The notes beneath the pieces were generated by a model. The model was not told the DNA's origin. It was given only the letters and a program-made list of their open reading frames with translations, and made no database searches. A stretch of DNA of 64,000 nucleotides, from the NCBI RefSeq assembly GCF_033193315.1, contig NZ_CP136187.1:3479501-3543500 (forward strand). The letters are read 5' to 3'. Position 1 is the first letter of the stretch. Each line of letters starts with the position of its first letter. The stretch comes from Agathobaculum sp. NTUH-O15-33 (GTDB lineage: Bacteria; Bacillota; Clostridia; Oscillospirales; Butyricicoccaceae). The translations under genes were made by a program, and so were the position numbers. Below, piece by piece: positions 41,349 through 49,290 of the stretch.

Positions 41349-42473
41349 TTACTCGCCCAGATAAATCTGGTAGGGGATACGGATCTTGTTAACGCCTTCG
41401 TCGACCGTGTACTTGTCGGCGATGCCGTCCATCAGGTCCTTGCCGGCGGCCACGTTGGCTACCAGATCAGAGATGCACTGCGCCATGCCGTCCGCGTCCT
41501 GCTTGATGGTACCAGCCATCTTGCCGTCCGCGATCAGGGCCTTGGCGGCGTCCGTCGCGTCAACGCCGAATACCGGAATGGTCTTGGCGGCGTCGCCGTT
41601 GTTGTAGCCCGCGGTATTCAGCGCGGTTACCGCGCCTTCCGCCATGCCGTCGTTGTTGCAGATAACGAGTTCGACCATGTTGTTGTTCTGATCGTTGTAC
41701 TCGGAAAGGATCGTGGTCATGTATTCCTGCGAAGCAGCGGAGGACCAAGAACCGTTCTTGTCAACCAAATACTTATCGGAGTTGTTCGCGTCATAGAATT
41801 CGAGTTCGGGCTTGCCGGCCTCGACCAGTTTCTTATTCGCGTCCTCAACGCCGTACTGGGTGCGGGCTTCCGCTTCCGCGTTGCCCTGCTCGCCCTTGAA
41901 CATGACGTAGGAAATCTTGCCGTCGCCGTTCAGGTCGTACTTTTCATAATCAGCCAGCAGATAATCGCCGATCATTTCGCCCTGCATGTGGCCAGCTTCC
42001 GGTGCGTTGGTGCCGACAAAAGCGGACTTGTCATAGCTCTTGATCACATCGTCCGAAACCTCGCGGTTGAAGAACAGGAGCGGCAGATCGCCGGCCTTGG
42101 CCTTGTCTACGATACCGGTGGCGGCGTCGTCGGACGAGGTGTTGACCACGTTGACGACCAGCATCTCGGTGCCCTTGGTGATTTCGTTCTGCACCTGCTC
42201 GGACTGGGTGGTCTGGTTGTTGTTGCCGTCCTGATCGGAGTGCTTGATGCCCATTTCGTCGAGCTTAGCGGAAAGCGCGCCGCGAACGGAAGCGATGTAA
42301 GTATCCGCGTAGTTGTAATACAGTACGCCGATCGACAGATCGTTTGCCGCGGGCTGGTCGCCGCCGGCTTCCGTGCCGCCGCCCTCAGCGGGCTTCTTGT
42401 CGCCGCCGCACGCGGTGAGCGTAAACAGCATCGTTGCCGTCAAACCGGCTGCCAGCCATCTTTTTGTGTTCAT
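41349..42473 (-). CDS. mglB: Galactose/glucose-binding lipoprotein
   Basis: A 374-residue type I sugar-binding protein. After a signal peptide with lipobox LTACGG and a Gly/Glu linker, it follows E. coli MglB closely. The calcium-binding loop DLNGDGKIS is conserved, as are EARTQYGVEDAN, VICNNDGMAEGAVTAL and IPVFGVDATDAAKALI. It binds galactose or glucose outside the membrane. ATG 42473 has AGGAGGG upstream; the 48-residue in-frame extension covers the promoter and is not coding. Expression is probably activated through the direct repeats at 42583-42613. Confidence 0.95.
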   Translation of the reverse strand: MNTKRWLAAGLTATMLFTLTACGGDKKPAEGGGTEAGGDQPAANDLSIGVLYYNYADTYIASVRGALSAKLDEMGIKHSDQDGNNNQTTQSEQVQNEITKGTEMLVVNVVNTSSDDAATGIVDKAKAGDLPLLFFNREVSDDVIKSYDKSAFVGTNAPEAGHMQGEMIGDYLLADYEKYDLNGDGKISYVMFKGEQGNAEAEARTQYGVEDANKKLVEAGKPELEFYDANNSDKYLVDKNGSWSSAASQEYMTTILSEYNDQNNNMVELVICNNDGMAEGAVTALNTAGYNNGDAAKTIPVFGVDATDAAKALIADGKMAGTIKQDADGMAQCISDLVANVAAGKDLMDGIADKYTVDEGVNKIRIPYQIYLGE

Positions 42474-42545
42474 GTGATAACCCTCCTCAAAATTAACGGA
42501 ATCTTCTCTTCTTCTCAAAGGCCTCTCGGGCTTTTCTGTGTTTTT

Positions 42546-42613
42546 ATTATATCGGCCGGGCGGCAAAAAAGAAATGGAATCCTTTACTGAAAGGGTTAGA
42601 ATTTTTACTGAAA
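42546..42613 (-). promoter_or_regulatory. mglB promoter with 21-bp-spaced direct repeats
   Basis: On the minus strand a consensus TATAAT (42546-42551) has a poor -35 (TTTCTT at 42569-42574), the pattern of an activator-dependent promoter. Upstream, TTTCAGTAAA occurs twice in direct orientation (42604-42613 and 42583-42592), exactly 21 bp apart, that is two helical turns, with the proximal copy 8 bp from the -35 element. An AraC-type response regulator such as that at 45352-46956 commonly binds such repeats. The same motif also resembles sites at lacI and galK. Confidence 0.65.
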
Positions 42614-42668
42614 ACAAAAAGTCACCGGTTTATTCCTACACCACCTTTGGTTAAATCCTATATAAATG

Positions 42669-43649
42669 TTACTGATTTTCTGTAAAGCTGAACAAAAACT
42701 TCTGGTTTTCATCGGAATACATGCCTTCGCGGTCGATCGCGCGCACTTCGGTGTCAATCCGGTCGGCTGAAGGGATTTTACCGGAGGCGAGCAATCCGGC
42801 GTTTTCCACGCCGAGGTAACCGATGGCAAACGGGTTTTGTACGATTAGCACGTCGATCTCGCCGGTTTCCAGCATACCGACTGAAACAACGTTGTTATCG
42901 AACCCGACCGCGCGCACCGTGCCGCCCAGCCCCAGCTCGCCGATCGCGTGGCCGACGCCGAGCGTCGTCAGCTCGTTAAAGGTGACGACGGCGTTGATCT
43001 CCGGGTGGCGGGTCAACAGATCGCGGGTGGCCTTCTGGGCGGTCTCGGAATCCGAAGAGGTGTTGACCGTTTCGACGATCTCGGCGCGGCTGTCCTCCGC
43101 GATGGCGTCCTCAAAGCCCTGCTCGCGCTCCTGTCCGTTTTTGGTGTGCACGTCAAAGCCGATCACGCCGATGCGGAGCGTGTTCTCCTCCCCGCCGAGC
43201 ACGGCCAATCCTGCTTCCCGGCCGGCGGCGTAGTTATCCGTGCCAATGCGCACCGCGACCTGATCGGAATCCACATCCGAATCGATCACAACGATCTTAA
43301 CGCCCGCCGCCGCCGCGCGCTCCACGGCTTCCGCCGTACCGCTGAAGTCGATGGCGGAGAGCACGATCGCGTCCGCTCCGGCGGCGACCGCGTCGCCGAT
43401 CATCCGGTTCTGGCCTTCGTAATCCTCTTCGCTGAGCGGGCCGTCAAACGAAAAGCCAAAGTTGTATTCGCTTGCGGCGGCGTTTGCCCCCGCTTTGACC
43501 GATTTCCAGAAAGAAGAACCGGTGGATTTGACGATAACCGCCACAAAGGGCTTTTGCGCCCCTACCCCCTGCCGCGGCGCGGCGCAGCCCGCATACAGCG
43601 CGAGCGATAGCAGCAGCATGGCGGCGCATAAGCGTTTCAGCCTAATCAT
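42669..43649 (-). CDS. Sugar-binding lipoprotein, probable sensor subunit of the kinase
   Basis: A 326-residue type I periplasmic-binding-like lipoprotein (lipobox LYAGCAA). Ligand-lobe landmarks are GADAIVLSAIDFSGTAEAVE, KIVVIDSDVDSD and VGFDNNVVSVGMLETGEIDV. It resembles RbsB/YtfQ-type proteins but is not encoded with its own permease. Its start overlaps the histidine kinase gene by 4 bp, which is in turn overlapped with the response regulator gene. The known XylFII-LytS-YesN precedent in Clostridium suggests that it presents bound sugar to the kinase. The ligand is probably galactose, given the adjacent mglBAC; this is inference. Confidence 0.88.
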   Translation of the reverse strand: MIRLKRLCAAMLLLSLALYAGCAAPRQGVGAQKPFVAVIVKSTGSSFWKSVKAGANAAASEYNFGFSFDGPLSEEDYEGQNRMIGDAVAAGADAIVLSAIDFSGTAEAVERAAAAGVKIVVIDSDVDSDQVAVRIGTDNYAAGREAGLAVLGGEENTLRIGVIGFDVHTKNGQEREQGFEDAIAEDSRAEIVETVNTSSDSETAQKATRDLLTRHPEINAVVTFNELTTLGVGHAIGELGLGGTVRAVGFDNNVVSVGMLETGEIDVLIVQNPFAIGYLGVENAGLLASGKIPSADRIDTEVRAIDREGMYSDENQKFLFSFTENQ

Positions 43650-45355
43650 GGTTCCTCCCTTCCTGTCTGCGGCAGACGGATCGTGACGCGCGTGCCCCTG
43701 TCTGGCTCGCTTTCGATTGAAAGGCCGTACGGCGCGCCGAAATAGATACGGATGCGGTCGGCCACGTTTTTGATGCCGATACCGCCCGGCTCGGATTGGT
43801 CATGCGACAAAATAGCGTGGCACTGCGCCTCATCCATGCCGATGCCGTTGTCCGTCACGGTGAGCACCACGTCCGCGCTGTCCGCTTTTGCGGAAATGAC
43901 GATCTCGCCATCCTCGACCAGTTCGCCAAAGCCGTGCAGAATGGCGTTTTCAATGATGGGCTGTAGCGTAATCTTGCTGCACAGGCAATCAAGCACCGAT
44001 TCGTCCACGTCAAACCGATAGGAAAACTGGTCTTTGTAGCGAAATTTCTGAATGATCAGATAGCTTTCGGCGTGCTCCAGCTCGCGGCGGATGGGAATTA
44101 GATCGGCCCCGCGCGAAATGCTGATGCGGAACAGACGCGCCAGCGCAGAGACCATCTGCACCGCCTCATCCGTGCGGCCCACCTCGCACATCCACTGGAT
44201 GGAATCGAGCGTGTTGTACAAAAAGTGGGGGTTAATCTGCGCTTGCAGAGCCTTCAGCTCGGTCTTGCGCAGCGTTTCCTCCTCGCTCTTTACCTCGGCC
44301 ATCAGGTTTTGAATGCGTACCACCATGTGCTCGAACGAGCCGGAAAGCACGTTAATCTCGTCCGTGCCGCTGACCGGCTGGTAAACAAACTGGGCCGCGT
44401 CCTGCTCAAAGCGGCGCATTTCATCCACAAGCCCGTGGATGGGGCGCGACACCAGCCGCGACACCAGCACGCTGATCGCGAGCAGAATCAGCAGCACAAC
44501 CGGCACGACGGCCAGAATCCGGCCTAACGCCGCCTGCCTTGGCTGCGCGACCAGTTCGTCCAGATAGCTCACGCCCACGATGCGCCAATCCCCCTGCGGC
44601 AGGCTTTTGATCACGCGGATGAGCGAGCCGTCCGCGTGCACGCCGTCCGGCAAAGCGGCCAGCGGCAGGGTATCCTCGCTTTTGAGGCCCGAATAGATCA
44701 GCTGCTGCTGCGGGTGATAGACCAACCGCCCCGCGTTATCGATGATGAAGCTGTAGCCGCGCTGGCCGATGCCGACATCGTCCATATACCCGGCGATGGT
44801 GGAAAATTGCAGATCGACTGTGACATACGCGTTCACGCCGCCGTAGCGCGTCAGCTCCGCCGGGCGCGCTACCGATACCACCCACGGGTAGTAATCCATG
44901 TAAAGGCTCTGCACGTGCGGCGGCGTGATATAAACGCCGGTGGAGTCCGCCTCCATCCCGGTCAGGTCGAGCGAAGCGACCGACGCCTTGCGGCGGCGGT
45001 TATCCGCGTAGCAGGCGATGAGCGAGCCGTCCTGCCGGTAAACGCCGATGCTGGCCAGATCGTCTCGCATCTGCACCATGGTGGCAAAGGTCGCGCTGAG
45101 CGTTTCGGAATCATCACTGCTGTTCAGCTCGCCGATGATCCGGCGCAGCAGCTTATTCGTATCCGCCGTATAGTTGGCGATCGCGTTGGCCGCCTGCGTG
45201 ACGGACTGCTCGGAGCCGGTCGCGGCGTTCGAGCGAAGCGCCGCCGTATATAGGGTAGTAAAAACGAAGATAGAAATCAGCGCGGTCACCGCCGCGACGC
45301 CGCTGACCAGCACCACCATCAAGCGAGAGAGCGACAGGGCCTTTTTCTGCTTCAT
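43646..45355 (-). CDS. Sensor histidine kinase (YesM/LytS-type)
   Basis: A 569-residue membrane kinase. TM1 is at about 10-35, an extracellular Cache-like sensor domain at about 40-285, TM2 at about 290-312 and a HAMP domain at about 315-365. A His_kinase domain follows with phospho-acceptor QINPHFLYNTLDSIQW and an ATPase domain with ENAILHGFGE and VTDNGIGMDEAQ. It would phosphorylate the response regulator encoded upstream with a 4-bp overlap. The adjacent binding lipoprotein probably contacts the extracellular domain. Confidence 0.93.
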   Translation of the reverse strand: MKQKKALSLSRLMVVLVSGVAAVTALISIFVFTTLYTAALRSNAATGSEQSVTQAANAIANYTADTNKLLRRIIGELNSSDDSETLSATFATMVQMRDDLASIGVYRQDGSLIACYADNRRRKASVASLDLTGMEADSTGVYITPPHVQSLYMDYYPWVVSVARPAELTRYGGVNAYVTVDLQFSTIAGYMDDVGIGQRGYSFIIDNAGRLVYHPQQQLIYSGLKSEDTLPLAALPDGVHADGSLIRVIKSLPQGDWRIVGVSYLDELVAQPRQAALGRILAVVPVVLLILLAISVLVSRLVSRPIHGLVDEMRRFEQDAAQFVYQPVSGTDEINVLSGSFEHMVVRIQNLMAEVKSEEETLRKTELKALQAQINPHFLYNTLDSIQWMCEVGRTDEAVQMVSALARLFRISISRGADLIPIRRELEHAESYLIIQKFRYKDQFSYRFDVDESVLDCLCSKITLQPIIENAILHGFGELVEDGEIVISAKADSADVVLTVTDNGIGMDEAQCHAILSHDQSEPGGIGIKNVADRIRIYFGAPYGLSIESEPDRGTRVTIRLPQTGREEP

Positions 45356-46956
45356 CCCTGCCCGCCTTCCTCCGCGCCGCCTTGCCTGCGCAGGGTGATC
45401 GGGGAAATACCAAAGCGCTTTTTAAAGCAATAGCTGAAATAGTGCTGATCGGAATAACCGCAGCGCGACGCGATCTCCATCACCTTGAGCGAGGTGCAGG
45501 TGAGCAGCTCGCGCGCGGTATCCAACCGCTTGGCGGTAAGCAGGTTGATAAAGGTATCCCCCGCGTTCTTACGGATCAGCGCGGAAAGATAGTTGGGGCT
45601 GATATGCAGCTTTTCGCTGATGGTGCCGAGCGAGAGCGATTCGTCGCCGTAGCCGCTTTGAATCATGCCGATGGCCTGCTCGCACAGGACCTCGCCGCTT
45701 TCGCGGCACTGATCGGTAATCGCTTCTTTGGCGCGCAGACAAAAATCGGTCATCTTTTCCTTTAGCTCTCCGGGCGACCGGCACGAGAACGACAGCCCGG
45801 AAAGGGGCGAAGCGCTCCAAAGCGCGCCCGCCGCGTCCGGGTCGACCACCGCGCCGATCGAGCGGCACACAGCGGCCAGCAGCTGCACCATCATCAGGTC
45901 GATCTCCAGCGGGTCGTGCGCGCCGGTCTGGAAGCCGCCGAACAGCGTGTCGAGAAATCCGGTCAACTGGTCCGTGCTGCCGCCCTTGATCAGCCCTTCC
46001 AGCTGCGCCGCGGCCTCGGTAAAGTCCGAACGGATTGCGCGGGCGTGTTCCAGATCGGCGATATAGCGCGTTTCGCCCGCGCCTTCCTCCGACGTATAGT
46101 GCAGCGCGCCGACGGCTTCGCGGTAGGCCGCGTGGCAGCCGGAAAGCGAAGCGATCTCGCGGCTTACGCCGACCGTGCAGCGACCGCCAACCACGCGCTC
46201 CAAGCTCTGCGTGATCTCGCTAACCGCAATATGCAGGTACTTCCCGATATCGTGCGCCCCGGCGGCGACCAAGGTGAGCACCCGCCCGCCGATCAGACAG
46301 CTGGCCGAACGCAGGTATTTTTCCGTGATCGTTTCGACCGCGTGTACATGCGCGCGGTCGGTACAGACGCGGCCAAGGCCGTCCTCTATCTCGGTGGCCA
46401 AAACAACGAAATGAGGAGGTAACTCCTCATCCGTTATCAGGCCGCATTCTGCGGCCTGCCGCGCGAGGTCTTTTTCCGCCGCTTCCGGCGGCAGGGCGGT
46501 ATCCGCGCCCAAAAGCAGCGGCATAAGAAAATCATGCGGATGCAGGCGCTCGGCGCGGCTCTGCGCCAGATCGGCCCAGTGCTTGTCCATTTTGGCGCAA
46601 ATGGTTTTCAGTTCGCGCGCCAGTTCCTGCGAGGAAATGGGCTTTAGCAAATAGCTGATGATGTTGTATTCGATCGCCTGCTGCGCATAGGTAAAATCGT
46701 CATACCCGGAAAGAAAGGCGATATGCATGGCGGGCCTGATCTCGCGCACTTCGCGCGCCAACGCGATCCCGGACAAAAACGGCATGCGAATATCGGTCAG
46801 CAGCAAATCCGGGGCCAGCCGCTCGACCTGTTCCAGCGCGTCCATGCCGTTTTCGGCCTCGCCCACGACCTGAAAGCCGCACTCCTCCCAAGGCGTGCGC
46901 TCAATCAGCGACCGGCGCAGCTCCGCCTCGTCGTCCGCCACTACTACGGTATACAT
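45352..46956 (-). CDS. AraC-type response regulator (YesN-like)
   Basis: A 534-residue regulator. The receiver domain occupies about 1-120 (VVVADDEAELRRSL; phospho-acceptor in LLLTDIRMPFLSG; YLLKPI), a long helical middle region follows, and two AraC helix-turn-helix motifs lie at the C-terminus (LGTISEKLHISPNYLSALI; VMEIASRCGYSDQHYFSYCF). ATG 46956 is preferred: the predicted promoter at 46990-47018 lies inside the longer in-frame reading. It is first in the three-gene sensor operon and probably activates mglBAC through the repeats at 42583-42613. Confidence 0.92.
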   Translation of the reverse strand: MYTVVVADDEAELRRSLIERTPWEECGFQVVGEAENGMDALEQVERLAPDLLLTDIRMPFLSGIALAREVREIRPAMHIAFLSGYDDFTYAQQAIEYNIISYLLKPISSQELARELKTICAKMDKHWADLAQSRAERLHPHDFLMPLLLGADTALPPEAAEKDLARQAAECGLITDEELPPHFVVLATEIEDGLGRVCTDRAHVHAVETITEKYLRSASCLIGGRVLTLVAAGAHDIGKYLHIAVSEITQSLERVVGGRCTVGVSREIASLSGCHAAYREAVGALHYTSEEGAGETRYIADLEHARAIRSDFTEAAAQLEGLIKGGSTDQLTGFLDTLFGGFQTGAHDPLEIDLMMVQLLAAVCRSIGAVVDPDAAGALWSASPLSGLSFSCRSPGELKEKMTDFCLRAKEAITDQCRESGEVLCEQAIGMIQSGYGDESLSLGTISEKLHISPNYLSALIRKNAGDTFINLLTAKRLDTARELLTCTSLKVMEIASRCGYSDQHYFSYCFKKRFGISPITLRRQGGAEEGGQG

Positions 46957-46989
46957 ATCGGCATTCCCCTTTCCGTATCCTTCCCCTTT

Positions 46990-47018
46990 AGTGTATAATT
47001 TTTCCCGTCCGCTGTCCA
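46990..47018 (-). promoter_or_regulatory. Promoter of the three-component sensor operon
   Basis: On the minus strand TGGACA (47013-47018) and TACACT (46990-46995) are 17 bp apart, giving a start point about 27 bp before ATG 46956. Confidence 0.5.
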
Positions 47019-47030
47019 GTATACGAAACA

Positions 47031-47077
47031 AAAAAATAACCGGGTCGCTGCCTAGTAAAAAGCAACGGCCCGGTTAT
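47031..47077 (-). terminator. Terminator of the XRE/small membrane protein pair
   Basis: ATAACCGGG (47036-47044) pairs with CCCGGTTAT (47069-47077), extended by GCTGC/GCAAC-like inner pairing. On the minus strand a long T-run follows. The stop codon of the small membrane protein lies inside the stem. Confidence 0.82.
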
Positions 47078-47343
47078 GGCAGGATCAATCCCACGCAAAA
47101 CGCAAGCGAAAGAAGCAGAATGGCCAGCATGGAGCCGCGTGCAAGTCGCGTCTTCCAGCAGACCCGCCGATAGCGCTTTAGCTGGGTTGTGTAGTAATGT
47201 CGAAGCGTCGGAGGAATATCCACACCCTGTGCATGCGCTTTCTCGATAAAATAGTGTTCTCCATTTTGGCCATCCAGCGCAATATAAGCAGCTTTTCGAT
47301 AGATATCTTCCAGCGTCAAGGCATTAGTATCTGTGTCATACAT
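47074..47343 (-). CDS. Small protein with C-terminal membrane anchor, unknown function
   Basis: An 89-residue protein. Its N-terminal 65 residues are soluble and partly helical (TLEDIYRKAAYIALDG; HYYTTQLKRYRRVCWKTRLAR), ending in a basic patch. One hydrophobic segment (MLAILLLSLAFCVGLIL) forms a tail anchor. It lies 12 bp after an XRE regulator gene and ends in a terminator, so the two form an operon. Pairing of an XRE protein with a small membrane partner recalls regulator/anti-regulator or toxin/antitoxin pairs, but no known family is recognised. Confidence 0.7.
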   Translation of the reverse strand: MYDTDTNALTLEDIYRKAAYIALDGQNGEHYFIEKAHAQGVDIPPTLRHYYTTQLKRYRRVCWKTRLARGSMLAILLLSLAFCVGLILP

Positions 47344-47355
47344 ATGTAATACCCC

Positions 47356-47661
47356 CTACAAGCCCTTCAACAAATTCAAAATCATTTCCTGCTGCCTCGC
47401 GTTTAGGGCGGACCAATTATCCAGAAGCACTTTTTGTTCTTCCGTGAGTGATATTGCATCGTCGCCCTCTGCAAAAAACTGTGATAATGTAATGTGGAAA
47501 CCCTTGCAGACCTTTTCCAGCGTATGTATGGTAGGTATTTGCTGCTTACGATACCATGTTGATATGGTCGATTGAGATAACCCGGCGTGCTTGGCCAGTT
47601 CATATTCCGTCCAGTCACGATCCAACCGAAGTCTTTCTATTTCTTTTAGGATATCTTTCAT
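47356..47661 (-). CDS. XRE-family helix-turn-helix regulator
   Basis: A 101-residue protein. Residues about 5-62 form a classic HTH_3 domain (LRLDRDWTEYELAKHAGLSQ, then TISTWYRKQQIPTIHTLEKV), and the remainder (EEQKVLLDNWSALNARQQEM) is a helical tail. GGGGAAG precedes ATG 47661. An exact 10-bp palindrome, TAGTATACTA, lies 30 bp upstream and overlaps a -10-like TATACT, suggesting autoregulation. The downstream partner is the small membrane protein. Confidence 0.86.
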   Translation of the reverse strand: MKDILKEIERLRLDRDWTEYELAKHAGLSQSTISTWYRKQQIPTIHTLEKVCKGFHITLSQFFAEGDDAISLTEEQKVLLDNWSALNARQQEMILNLLKGL

Positions 47662-47690
47662 ATCTTCCCCACCTAGTGTTTTGCTACGTA

Positions 47691-47746
47691 TAGTATACTA
47701 CGGCAAAAAACCATATTTTAGTTGTTTAAGCCGTATAAATAATACG
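47691..47746 (-). promoter_or_regulatory. Operator-like palindromes upstream of the XRE gene
   Basis: TAGTATACTA (47691-47700) is a perfect palindrome containing a -10-like TATACT on the minus strand. CGTATAAATAATACG (47732-47746) is a second inverted repeat with 5-bp arms. No convincing -35 was found between them. Confidence 0.45.
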
Positions 47747-47763
47747 TTTTAAAACACTGGTTT

Positions 47764-47911
47764 GCAGCGCACCAATCGCTGCATCGGCGGCAGGGTGAGT
47801 CACCCTGCCCTACGAAGCACCCACCGTGGAACGGGATGGTAGGGCGTGGTGACCGCACCACGCCGCTCGCGGCTACCGCCGCGCATTTCATTGTGAGCAT
47901 TGCGAACCACC
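47764..47911. repeat. Dispersed palindromic element, family 2, third copy
   Basis: The left arm has GGCAGGGTGAGTCACCCTGCC and the right arm GGCGTGGTGACCGCACCACGCC. The right end CGCGGCTACCGCCGCGCAT, then ATTGTGAGC and GCGAACC, matches 37987-38026. Arms are conserved while the inner GC palindromes differ, so the family is old or under structural selection. It is non-coding. Confidence 0.72.
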
Positions 47912-47920
47912 AGACGCAAC

Positions 47921-47948
47921 AACGCCGCCGGGCAAACCCGGCGGCGTT
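47921..47948. terminator. Terminator of the rnf-mrnC operon
   Basis: AACGCCGCCGGG (47921-47932) pairs perfectly with CCCGGCGGCGTT (47937-47948), 11 bp beyond the mrnC stop. The T-run is short on the minus strand (GTTGTTG). Confidence 0.75.
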
Positions 47949-47959
47949 GTTTTATGCAG

Positions 47960-48364
47960 TTACGAAAACCCTTCCGCGATCGTTTCAAACAATTCGTTGA
48001 CACGGTCGTACTGCTGGCGCAGGTACAGCCAGCCGAACAGCGCTTCCAGCGCAGTGGCCTGCGCGTACTCGGCGATGGACGCCGATTTGGGCACGCTTTT
48101 CGGTTTGGCGTTGCGCCCGCGGCGGAAAACGGCTTCTTCCTCCTCGGTGAGGAGCGGCAGGATGCGCGCGGCCGCTTTGGCCTGCGCAGCCGCGCGGACC
48201 AGCTCGGTCGTGCGGTTGTGCAGGTTTTTAGAGGTCTGTGTGCCCGCGCAAGCGAGCAGGGCGCGCACCATGATCTCGTACACCGCGTCACCCACATGCG
48301 CGAGCGCCAAACTCGACATCTGCGCGAGCGCGGCGTCGTCCAGCCGGGGGCGGAGGTAGTCCAT
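47960..48364 (-). CDS. mrnC: Mini-ribonuclease III (23S rRNA maturation)
   Basis: A 134-residue RNase III-like catalytic domain without a double-stranded RNA-binding domain. LALAHVGDAVYEIMVR holds the catalytic Asp, EAVFRRGRNAKPKSVPK is the family basic loop, and AEYAQATALEALFGWLYL supplies the second acidic site. In Bacillus this dimeric enzyme trims 23S rRNA precursor. Its start overlaps the rnfB stop (TAATG), so it is translationally coupled to the end of the Rnf operon, although the functions are unrelated. Confidence 0.93.
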   Translation of the reverse strand: MDYLRPRLDDAALAQMSSLALAHVGDAVYEIMVRALLACAGTQTSKNLHNRTTELVRAAAQAKAAARILPLLTEEEEAVFRRGRNAKPKSVPKSASIAEYAQATALEALFGWLYLRQQYDRVNELFETIAEGFS

Positions 48365-49272
48365 TACTTGCCTTCCGGCGCGGCGGGAGCGGCTGCGGCA
48401 GCCTTTTCAGCAGCGGCGGCCTTGGCCTTTTCAGCCTGCGCCTTCTGCATGGCGGCAAACTTGGCCTTTTCCTCGGCGGTCGGTACGGGCTCGATGCAGC
48501 CCTTGGGGCAAACCTTGGCGCACATCTTGCAATTCTTGCACTTGTCGTAGTCGATCTTAGCCACGTTGTTTTCCACGTGGATCGCATCGAACTTACAGGT
48601 CTTTTCACACATCTTGCAGCCGATACAGCCGACGGAGCAAACCTTTGTCACCTCCGGGCCCTTGTCGCGCGACATGCAGTTGACATGGGTCTTTTTGCTT
48701 TCAGGGGCAAGATCGATCAGCTTCTTCGGGCAGGCGGAAACGCACTGGCCGCAGGCCACGCACTTTTCCGTATCGACCTTGGCTACGCCGTCCACGATGT
48801 GGATCGCGTCAAACGCGCAGGCCTTGACGCAGGAGCCAAGGCCCATGCAGCCGAACGCGCAAGCCTTGGGGCCGCCCGCGACGCGCATGGCGGCGGTGCA
48901 GTCCTGCAAGCCTTCGTACTTGGCCTTGTCGAGCGCGTTGCAGCCGCCGCCGCAATGTACATGCGCGACCTGACGCTCCGCGTCCGACACCGTGACGCCC
49001 ATGACCTCGGCGATCTTTTCAGCGGCGGCGGCGCCGCCCACCGGGCAGCCGTTTACCGGCGCGGTGCCCTCGACGATGGCGGCGGCAAGGCCGTCGCAGC
49101 CGGGGTAGCCGCAGCCGCCGCAGTTGGCGCCGGGCAGACACTCGCGCACGAGCGGCACGCGCTCATCCACTTCAACCGCGAACACCTTTGCCGCGACGCC
49201 GAGCAGGATGGCGAAAACGACACCCATGACAAACAGCACCGCGACCGCCGCGATTACATTTTGCATATTCAT
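48364..49272 (-). CDS. rnfB: Rnf complex subunit B (iron-sulfur protein)
   Basis: A 302-residue electron-input subunit of the ferredoxin:NAD+ oxidoreductase (Rnf). An N-terminal membrane segment (about 8-30) is followed by the four-Cys cluster motif CLPGANCGGCGYPGC. Several ferredoxin-type clusters come next (CMGLGSCVKAC; CVACGQCVSACPKK; CIGCKMCEKTC; CKNCKMCAKVCPKGC). The last 35 residues are Ala/Lys-rich and may be a flexible or coiled tail. It probably accepts electrons from reduced ferredoxin at the cytoplasmic face. Confidence 0.95.
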   Translation of the reverse strand: MNMQNVIAAVAVLFVMGVVFAILLGVAAKVFAVEVDERVPLVRECLPGANCGGCGYPGCDGLAAAIVEGTAPVNGCPVGGAAAAEKIAEVMGVTVSDAERQVAHVHCGGGCNALDKAKYEGLQDCTAAMRVAGGPKACAFGCMGLGSCVKACAFDAIHIVDGVAKVDTEKCVACGQCVSACPKKLIDLAPESKKTHVNCMSRDKGPEVTKVCSVGCIGCKMCEKTCKFDAIHVENNVAKIDYDKCKNCKMCAKVCPKGCIEPVPTAEEKAKFAAMQKAQAEKAKAAAAEKAAAAAPAAPEGK

Positions 49273-49290
49273 ATTAATTCATATCCTCCC

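Noticed and set aside
40833-42590. A 585-codon open frame on the plus strand opposite mglA and mglB
   Set aside because: It is the antisense shadow of GC-rich genes with clear homology on the minus strand and has no recognisable domain or ribosome site.
46957-47031. N-terminal extension of the response regulator
   Set aside because: A promoter-like TGGACA-N17-TACACT lies within it and the receiver domain begins exactly at ATG 46956.
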